A stretch of DNA of 11,810 bases, from contig MGRY01000156.1 in assembly GCA_001799045.1 (NCBI GenBank), positions 6,960-18,769 on the forward strand, read 5' to 3'. The stretch comes from Deltaproteobacteria bacterium RIFCSPLOWO2_02_56_12. Its GTDB lineage: Bacteria > Desulfobacterota > Binatia > UBA9968. Positions within the stretch are counted from its first letter, which is position 1. Each line of letters starts with the position of its first letter. The notes beneath the pieces were generated by a model. The model saw nothing but the letters and a program-made list of their open reading frames with translations. It did not search any database and was not told the origin of the DNA. Positions 7,479 to 11,810 of this stretch are shown here, piece after piece. The position numbers and the translations under genes were made by a program.

Positions 7479-8948
7479 ATGCACACGGGCTCCTACATCA
7501 ACGGACAATGGATTCACCCGCGCTCCAACCGGCTGGTGCGCAACATCAACCCCGCAGATCCGGACGACGTGCTGGCGGAGTTTCCCAGCGCAACGCCTGA
7601 GGATGTTCAGCGCGCCATCGAGGGCGCACAGGCTGCGTTTCGCGATTGGAAAAGGACTCCGGGTCCGGAGCGTGGGCGCGTGATCTGGCGCGCGGCGGAT
7701 ATCGCCCGGCAGCGCGCGGATGAGATTGCCCGCACTTTGACCCGCGAAGAAGGCAAGATTTTCAAAGAGGCAAAAGGCGAAGTGCTCAAAGGCATTTCGC
7801 TGCTGGAATTTTACGCCGGCGAGGGATTCCGCATGCACGGCAAGACTCTCCCGTCCGAGGCGCGCGATACCTTCACCTACACTATTCGCCGGCCGCTCGG
7901 CGTTGTGGGACTCATCGCCCCATGGAATTTTCCCTGGGCTATTCCCGTCTGGAAATCGGCCCCTGCCCTGGTGGCGGGCAACGCGGTAATTTTCAAGCCG
8001 GCCGAGCTGACCCCGGCGACGGCGACGCTCATGACTGAAATTTATGAAGAGGCAGGACTACCGCCGGGCGTTTTCAATATGGTGGTGGGCTCCGGCTCTA
8101 TTGTCGGAGAGGCGATCGTTCACTCGCCGGCGATCCGCGCGGTATCGTTCACCGGCTCCAACGAGGTGGGAGGCGCGCTCTACACCAAAGCTGCGGCGCG
8201 CGGCGCCAAAGTAACCTGCGAGATGGGCGGCAAGAACGCGGTCATCGTGATGCCCGACGCCGACCTGGAAAAAGCGGCCGTGGCCATCCACAGCGGCGCC
8301 TTTGGCTCCACCGGACAACGCTGCACGGCGACGTCGCGCGTGATCGCCTTGCCCTCGGTTAAAGATGGCTTGCTCGAACGTCTCGTTGATCTCGCCCGCA
8401 AGATGAAGATCGGGCCTGGTCTGGACGAGAGTGTAGATATGGGGCCGGCGGTCGATGAAAAACAGTGGAAGACCGATCTGGACTATATCCAACTGGGTCG
8501 GCAGGAAGGCGCGCGCCTGGTGCTCGGCGGCAAGAGGCCGGAACAGTTGAGCAAGGGCTATTTTGTCGAGCCGACCATCTTCGACAACGTGTCGCCCAGC
8601 ATGCGTATCTTCCGGGAGGAGATCTTCGGTCCCGTGCTGTGCTTGACTACGGCGAACAGTTTGGAAGAAGCGCTCCGCTTCGCCAACGGGGTCGAGTACG
8701 GGCTTACCACTTCGATCTTTACGCAAAATCTCGACTCGGTGATGAATTTCGTCGAAGAGGTCGAGACCGGCATGGTGCACGTCAACGAGCCGACCGTCGG
8801 CGGCGAAGCCCAGCTCCCCTTTGGCGGCACCAAGGCGACAGGCGTAGGCGAGCGCGAGATGGCCGAGGAGGGGCTGAACTTCTTTACCGAACTCAAAACG
8901 GTCTTCATCAACTACTCGGGACGGGCCGAGCGGCTGATGATCCGCTAA
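7479..8948 (+). CDS. NAD(P)-dependent aldehyde dehydrogenase, alpha-ketoglutarate semialdehyde dehydrogenase-like
   Basis: Cytoplasmic dehydrogenase that oxidises an aldehyde to a carboxylate. The ATG at 7479 gives 489 residues and follows GGAGG with five bases between. Family landmarks are complete: APWNFPW with Asn150, FKPAE with Lys173 for the cofactor, FTGSNEVGG, the general base Glu248 in CEMGGKNAV, the nucleophile Cys282 in STGQRCTATS, EEIFGPV and PFGGTKATG. From memory, wording such as LGVVGLIAPWNFPWAIP, EMGGKNAVIV and GQRCTATSRVI is closest to the Bacillus GucD/YcbD group (2,5-dioxopentanoate to 2-oxoglutarate), used in hydroxyproline, arabinose and glucarate breakdown. Succinate or glutarate semialdehyde remain possible. 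Class is certain, substrate is not. No pathway partners are adjacent, apart from the amino acid importer upstream. Confidence 0.92.
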   Translation: MHTGSYINGQWIHPRSNRLVRNINPADPDDVLAEFPSATPEDVQRAIEGAQAAFRDWKRTPGPERGRVIWRAADIARQRADEIARTLTREEGKIFKEAKGEVLKGISLLEFYAGEGFRMHGKTLPSEARDTFTYTIRRPLGVVGLIAPWNFPWAIPVWKSAPALVAGNAVIFKPAELTPATATLMTEIYEEAGLPPGVFNMVVGSGSIVGEAIVHSPAIRAVSFTGSNEVGGALYTKAAARGAKVTCEMGGKNAVIVMPDADLEKAAVAIHSGAFGSTGQRCTATSRVIALPSVKDGLLERLVDLARKMKIGPGLDESVDMGPAVDEKQWKTDLDYIQLGRQEGARLVLGGKRPEQLSKGYFVEPTIFDNVSPSMRIFREEIFGPVLCLTTANSLEEALRFANGVEYGLTTSIFTQNLDSVMNFVEEVETGMVHVNEPTVGGEAQLPFGGTKATGVGEREMAEEGLNFFTELKTVFINYSGRAERLMIR

Positions 8949-8950
8949 AC

Positions 8951-8967
8951 AGACCGTTGAAAAAGGC
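8951..8967 (+). repeat. Dispersed repeat, copy 2 (AGNCNGTWGAAAAAGGC)
   Basis: Shares 14 of 17 bases with 289-305 and begins two bases after the dehydrogenase stop. Its A-run and GGCC overlap the minus-strand terminator-like hairpin, so in this copy the motif may be part of a terminator. Confidence 0.4.
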
Positions 8968-8988
8968 CCATCTGCCATCAGTCGGCCT
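8960..8988 (-). terminator. Possible Rho-independent terminator of the HAD-PPOX pair
   Basis: On the minus strand AGGCC (8988-8984) and GGCCT (8968-8964) form a five-base stem with a 15-base loop, followed by a five-T run (8964-8960). It lies about 35 bases past the PPOX stop. The stem is short and the loop long, so strength is doubtful. Confidence 0.4.
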
Positions 8989-9021
8989 GGGAGCACCTCT
9001 CCAGCCCGATGCAATACTTTG

Positions 9022-9420
9022 TTAACCCATAGTGGAGATTTTCTCCGGGCGGATTTTATAAATGACACGGACCTCTCCCGGCTGGCGGAAGGGATACTTG
9101 TCCTTTCCCAGATATTTTTTGGTCAGGAGATCGATGTGCGCGTCGGCCCCCTGCTCCGTAATTTCCGCTACTTCGCCGTGAACCGCCAGGTAGCGATAAG
9201 CGTTGTCGGGATCGATAATCGCGAGCGCCACTTTTTTGTTGCGCCGCATGTTCCTGTCTTTGACACGTCCCTTAGCCGTGTTTATTCGGATATAGCTCCC
9301 ATCCAAGTCGCACCAGACAGGCGTAACCTGCGGGCTGCCATCGGCCATCACGGTGCCGAGATGGGCAAAGGCGCGTTTAGCAAATAGATCTCGATAAGAC
9401 CCTGGAATAGTTACTGCCAT
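9022..9420 (-). CDS. PPOX-class FMN/F420-binding split beta-barrel protein
   Basis: Small protein of 132 residues of the pyridoxamine 5'-phosphate oxidase-like fold, closest in wording to the PPOX class F420-dependent group (Rv1155-like). Seen in order: AHLGTVMADGSPQVTPVWCDLDGSYIRINTAKGRVKDRNMRRNKKVALAIIDPDN (about 19-73), then YLAVHGEVAEI and KIRPEKISTMG at the end. The GSPQVTPVW strand and the RVKDRNMRRN segment are typical cofactor-pocket elements; proteins of this type work as homodimers. Whether it binds FMN, F420 or another cofactor, and what it reduces, cannot be told. The ATG at 9420 has a strong AAGGAGGAG site. It follows the HAD gene by 25 bases and is probably co-transcribed with it. 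Confidence 0.85.
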   Translation of the reverse strand: MAVTIPGSYRDLFAKRAFAHLGTVMADGSPQVTPVWCDLDGSYIRINTAKGRVKDRNMRRNKKVALAIIDPDNAYRYLAVHGEVAEITEQGADAHIDLLTKKYLGKDKYPFRQPGEVRVIYKIRPEKISTMG

Positions 9421-9445
9421 ATTAGCTCCTCCTTATGCGATAATG

Positions 9446-10093
9446 TCAACAAAAGTGGTCCGTTAATTGGCGCAGATCGTCGATCAGAAAGTCCGGCTTG
9501 GCCGCTACAATCTCTTCCGTTTTTCCCAGCCCGTAGGTTACACCGCAGGTAAGGACTCCAGCCTTTTTCCCCGCCTCGACGTCCGTGCCGCCATCCCCCA
9601 CCATCAGGGCCATTACCGGGCTGATCCCGAAAGCGTTGAGGAGCTGATTCAACGGCTGGGGATCAGGCTTTTTCCGCGCGCTGCTGTCACCGCCCAAGAT
9701 CGCGTCAAAGCAGACCTCGATTCCCAATCCCCGCAAGACCAACACTGTCAGGCGATGGATTTTGTTGCTGATCACCGCCCGCTTTTTTTCATGGAAATAG
9801 TCCAGGATCTCTTTCACATACGGATAAAGCACGGTCGAGTCGAGCAGGTGATTTTCATAGCGTTCGAGAAACAATTGCATGATCTCTTTGAAGCTATCCT
9901 GGCATCGCTCCGGCAAGGAACTCCGCAGCAGGTGCTCCACGCCGCGTCCCACGTGGCCATAGATCAACCGATCTTCCAGGGGGACCAGGTTGAGGCGAGA
10001 GCGGACGTAGTTCACCGTGTTCGCCAGATCCCGGCCGGTATCCGCCAGCGTCCCATCCAGGTCGAACATGACGAGGTCGATTGCTCTTTTCAT
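9446..10093 (-). CDS. HAD superfamily hydrolase, phosphoglycolate phosphatase-like
   Basis: HAD subfamily IA phosphatase, 215 residues, cytoplasmic. Motif I is FDLDGTLADT, with nucleophile Asp11 and acid/base Asp13. A helical cap follows (about 18-85), including GHVGRGVEHLL. Motif II is ISNK (Ser109), motif III the Lys in RKKPDP (about 142), and motif IV VGDGGTDVEAGKKAG, with Asp167 and Asp171 for Mg2+. The layout matches Gph-type phosphatases, which hydrolyse 2-phosphoglycolate, but related HADs act on other phosphates. The ATG at 10093 starts right on the first strand; the frame stays open to 10234 but would overlap the divergent gene. Shine-Dalgarno is weak (GAGC). It likely heads an operon with the PPOX gene. 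Confidence 0.88.
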   Translation of the reverse strand: MKRAIDLVMFDLDGTLADTGRDLANTVNYVRSRLNLVPLEDRLIYGHVGRGVEHLLRSSLPERCQDSFKEIMQLFLERYENHLLDSTVLYPYVKEILDYFHEKKRAVISNKIHRLTVLVLRGLGIEVCFDAILGGDSSARKKPDPQPLNQLLNAFGISPVMALMVGDGGTDVEAGKKAGVLTCGVTYGLGKTEEIVAAKPDFLIDDLRQLTDHFC

Positions 10094-10157
10094 GCTCAGC
10101 TCGCTCAAGCGGAAGATAGACGTGAAGAGAACCTCTGTCAAACGGCAATTTATCTTG

Positions 10158-10186
10158 TTTTCACGGCCCGCTGGAAGTGCTAACAT
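10158..10186 (+). promoter_or_regulatory. Possible extended -10 promoter for the NMT1/TauA-type gene
   Basis: TTTTCA (10158-10163) lies 17 bases before TAACAT (10181-10186), which is preceded by TG one base upstream as in extended -10 promoters. It sits about 28 bases before the AAGGAGG site of the binding-protein gene, in the only spacer between the divergent genes. Confidence 0.35.
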
Positions 10187-10213
10187 GGGCCCGGCAAAAC
10201 CAAGGAGGGACTT

Positions 10214-11233
10214 ATGGAACACATAAGAATCCATCGGAGAAGACAGTTGAGTACTGCGCTGATTTTGCTCGCCGGGCTGGTATTTTTCGCTGCCGCACCG
10301 TTCTTGGGAGCGGCGGAAAAAATCAATACATCCTACATCTCACCGGCTCCGGCATCTTCGGCCATAATCTGGGTAACCAAGGATGCTCGCCTGTTCGAGA
10401 AACATGGGCTGGATGCCACGGTGATCTATATTTCGGGCAGCATTCGCGGAATTCAGGCAATACTGGCGGGGGAGATCCCGATCGGAGAGGGAGGGGGACC
10501 GGGGCTCACCTCCGCGCGTCTGGCCGGAGGGGATGTGGTAGCGATCGCGGGAAACGTCAACGTCTTGCCCTACTATTTGGTGGCGCAGCCGAGCATAAAA
10601 AAGCCTGAGGATCTAAGGGGAAAGATAGGTGGAACCCATATCGCTGGAACGACTGCGGAGTTTGCGCTCAAGGTTGCTTTGAAAAAAATGGGCATGGACC
10701 CCGTCAAGGATGTGAATCTTAGGGTCATTGGAGGCTCCATCGACCGAATGGTTGCGCTGCAGAAGGGGATTGTCAATTTTACCGTGGTAACAGAGGCGGG
10801 AAAAGCGATGGCCGAAAAATTGGGCTTCCCGATGATCGTCGATATGGCCGCACTCGAGATTCCCTTTCCGCAAAACGGGATCTATACTTCCACCAGATTC
10901 ATCAGAGAGCGGCCTGACATAGTGCGCAGATACATTAGGGCCTATGTGGAAGCCATTCATTTTTTCAAAACGCAGAAGGAAGAGAGCATTAGGATCATGC
11001 AGAAATATTCTCGGATGAGCGACCGCAGGCCGGTGGAGGAGTCCTGGGATTGGCATGCACGCTTCATCCCAGAGGCACCCTATGCTCCTGTAGGGGGATA
11101 TCAGACTATATTGCAGGACCTGGCCTCCACAAATCCCAAAGCCGCTCAGGCTAACGCCGGGGACTTCGTTGATGCGCGCTTTGTAAAAGAGCTGGAGGAT
11201 TCGGGGTTTATCAAGAGCCTGTATGGTAAATAA
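10214..11233 (+). CDS. NMT1/TauA/SsuA-type ABC transporter substrate-binding protein, orphan
   Basis: Periplasmic binding protein of 339 residues in the NMT1/THI5-like group (nitrate, sulfonate, taurine, thiamine-precursor uptake). A signal peptide with MEHIRIHRRR at its n-region and a hydrophobic stretch at about 12-30 is probably cleaved near GAA-E35. The mature start KINTSYISPAPASSAIIWVTKDARLFEKHGLDATVIYI is the classical NMT1 opening. Then come GIQAILAGEIPIGEGGGP, KPEDLRGKIGGTHIAGTTAEFALKVALKKMG and, towards the end, RERPDIVRRYIRAYVEAIHFFK. AAGGAGG at 10202-10208 stands five bases before the ATG. No permease or ATPase of this class is adjacent, so it may share a transporter encoded elsewhere. 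The ligand cannot be predicted. A decayed decarboxylase-like scrap follows. Confidence 0.9.
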   Translation: MEHIRIHRRRQLSTALILLAGLVFFAAAPFLGAAEKINTSYISPAPASSAIIWVTKDARLFEKHGLDATVIYISGSIRGIQAILAGEIPIGEGGGPGLTSARLAGGDVVAIAGNVNVLPYYLVAQPSIKKPEDLRGKIGGTHIAGTTAEFALKVALKKMGMDPVKDVNLRVIGGSIDRMVALQKGIVNFTVVTEAGKAMAEKLGFPMIVDMAALEIPFPQNGIYTSTRFIRERPDIVRRYIRAYVEAIHFFKTQKEESIRIMQKYSRMSDRRPVEESWDWHARFIPEAPYAPVGGYQTILQDLASTNPKAAQANAGDFVDARFVKELEDSGFIKSLYGK

Positions 11234-11268
11234 TGAATGATAGGATTCTCTTACAATTGACCAATTGA

Positions 11269-11380
11269 AGGGCCATTATCGACGCCACACGACCGTACGC
11301 CTGGAGAGACAAGTTTTATGCCAAGCCCGGAGGTCGCCCGCAAAGCGCGTGAAAAGTTCTCCTATCTGCTGGAGGGTTAG
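11269..11380 (+). pseudogene. Frameshifted C-terminal fragment resembling a UbiD-type decarboxylase
   Basis: One frame (11269-11328) reads RAIIDATRPYAWRDKFYAKP. The next frame (11324-11380) continues SPEVARKAREKFSYLLEG and stops with TAG at 11378. Joined, the two look like the end of a UbiD-family decarboxylase, where a conserved DAT motif is followed by a Trp/Arg-rich turn and a final charged helix. A change of one or two bases near 11323-11330 would restore one frame. A TGA at 11266 closes the first frame upstream, and no further homologous sequence is visible, so only the last 35 or so residues remain. UbiD identity rests on recalled motifs and should be treated as tentative. The fragment overlaps the end of the opposite membrane-protein gene by four bases. 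Confidence 0.4.
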
Positions 11381-11718
11381 AAGGGAAAGGAGGAAAAGCC
11401 GTTCGGATAGAAGAGGATGAAAGCGGCCGCGCCCGCGACCAGCACCACCGCAAATAAAAGGAAGAGAATAAGATTCCAGGGGAAGCGGATACTGCGACCT
11501 TCCGGCTGCCATCCCGGCGTCAGTAACATGTAGTGGAGGCCCCTGATGATGATCAATACCCCGGCCCCCAGCAGAATTTTCGCCGGCAAGGGAGGGAGCT
11601 TCGGCACCAGCACGGCCAAGATGACGACCGTTGCCATCACCATTAGCGGGAATTCCAGCATGTAGCCTTGCTCGCCGCGCTTCATTCCATGCGCACTCCG
11701 CTGATCCCTGATCATCAT
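11377..11718 (-). CDS. Small membrane protein of unknown function, three predicted helices
   Basis: I do not recognise this 113-residue protein. Hydrophobic helices lie near residues 22-40 (FPLMVMATVVILAVLVPKL), 45-66 (AKILLGAGVLIIIRGLHYMLL) and 83-105 (LILFLLFAVVLVAGAAAFILF). The second and third are joined by a polar stretch, TPGWQPEGRSIRFPW. It should sit in the inner membrane. The start is uncertain: ATG at 11718 has its nearest purine-rich site 13 bases away, ATG at 11685 has GGAG ten bases away and gives a positively charged N-terminus, and ATG at 11661 has CAAGG four bases away. No gene partner is visible on its strand. The composition, with long uninterrupted hydrophobic runs only in this frame, argues that it is real. 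Confidence 0.55.
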   Translation of the reverse strand: MMIRDQRSAHGMKRGEQGYMLEFPLMVMATVVILAVLVPKLPPLPAKILLGAGVLIIIRGLHYMLLTPGWQPEGRSIRFPWNLILFLLFAVVLVAGAAAFILFYPNGFSSFPF

Positions 11719-11742
11719 TGAATGATAGGAACTTCCTTTTGA

Positions 11743-11767
11743 GGGTCAGCTCAGGCCGACCCCTTTT
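11743..11767 (+). terminator. Weak terminator-like hairpin at the window edge
   Basis: GGGTCAGC and GCCGACCC pair with one mismatch around a TCAG loop, followed by CTTTT (11763-11767). No plus-strand gene ends close by, so a terminator function is doubtful. Nothing else is recognisable in 11719-11810. Confidence 0.2.
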
Positions 11768-11810
11768 CGACCCCCCTATTCATGTCAGATCAGCTTTAAT
11801 CACGGCAGAA

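Noticed and set aside
8058..9068. Long minus-strand open frame opposite the aldehyde dehydrogenase
   Set aside because: It lies antisense to a complete dehydrogenase with all catalytic motifs and shows no family features or convincing start.
9602..9622. VGDGGTD in place of the GDSxxD wording in HAD motif IV, considered a lost catalytic residue
   Set aside because: Both Mg2+-binding aspartates are kept and GDG is common in HAD phosphatases, so the enzyme should be active.
9467..10183. Plus-strand open frame opposite the HAD phosphatase
   Set aside because: The minus strand holds all four HAD motifs in order; the plus translation is unrecognisable.
11234..11730. 12-base direct repeat TGAATGATAGGA at 11234-11245 and 11719-11730, flanking the pseudogene fragment and membrane-protein gene
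   Set aside because: It could be a target-site duplication, but several 12-base matches are expected by chance in a window of this size, and no transposase or terminal inverted repeats lie between.

Overview
The window looks like chromosomal DNA of a free-living Gram-negative bacterium, probably an uncultured soil or sediment lineage. Support comes from a lipoprotein lytic transglycosylase (it needs an outer membrane and periplasm), periplasmic substrate-binding proteins with cleavable signal peptides, moderately GC-rich genes with AT-rich repetitive spacers, and a mix of LigA-like, NMT1/TauA-like and apparent UbiD-type sequences. That mix recalls Rokubacteria, Binatota or deltaproteobacterial metagenome bins, but this assignment is a guess. 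No phage, plasmid, CRISPR array or intact insertion sequence is visible, and I see no tRNA or rRNA. No stretch above 300 bases lacks a gene.

Layout. 1-451: 3' part of a DUF2442 gene, then a 174-base spacer with a degenerate dispersed repeat. 452-2201 (+): a small LigA-like protein and an MltD-type lytic transglycosylase. 2187-4034 (-): citrate synthase (gltA) preceded by phosphohistidine phosphatase sixA; gltA and the transglycosylase overlap tail to tail by 15 bases. 4035-4135: a compact divergent promoter region with a 9-base inverted repeat. 4136-7353 (+): a complete polar amino acid ABC importer in the order ATPase, binding protein, permease, permease. 7479-8948 (+): an aldehyde dehydrogenase resembling alpha-ketoglutarate semialdehyde dehydrogenases. 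9022-10093 (-): a HAD phosphatase followed by a PPOX-fold flavin/F420 protein. 10214-11233 (+): an orphan NMT1/TauA-type binding protein. 11269-11380 (+): a frameshifted scrap resembling the C-terminus of a UbiD-type decarboxylase. 11377-11718 (-): a small membrane protein of unknown function.

How the genes may work together. The importer should bring in an alpha-amino acid; the carboxylate-binding Arg and amino-binding Asp of the binding-protein family are both present. The dehydrogenase just downstream would yield 2-oxoglutarate, a TCA intermediate, if it acts on 2-oxoglutarate semialdehyde, and citrate synthase lies on the other side. A link between uptake and the TCA cycle is suggestive but inferred only from position.

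The most unusual signal lies in the spacers of the importer operon. One holds an 8-base tandem array followed by a 7-base tandem array; the other holds two opposed 7-base arrays able to fold into a long hairpin between the binding-protein and permease genes. These look like short tandemly repeated elements that may tune expression within the operon.
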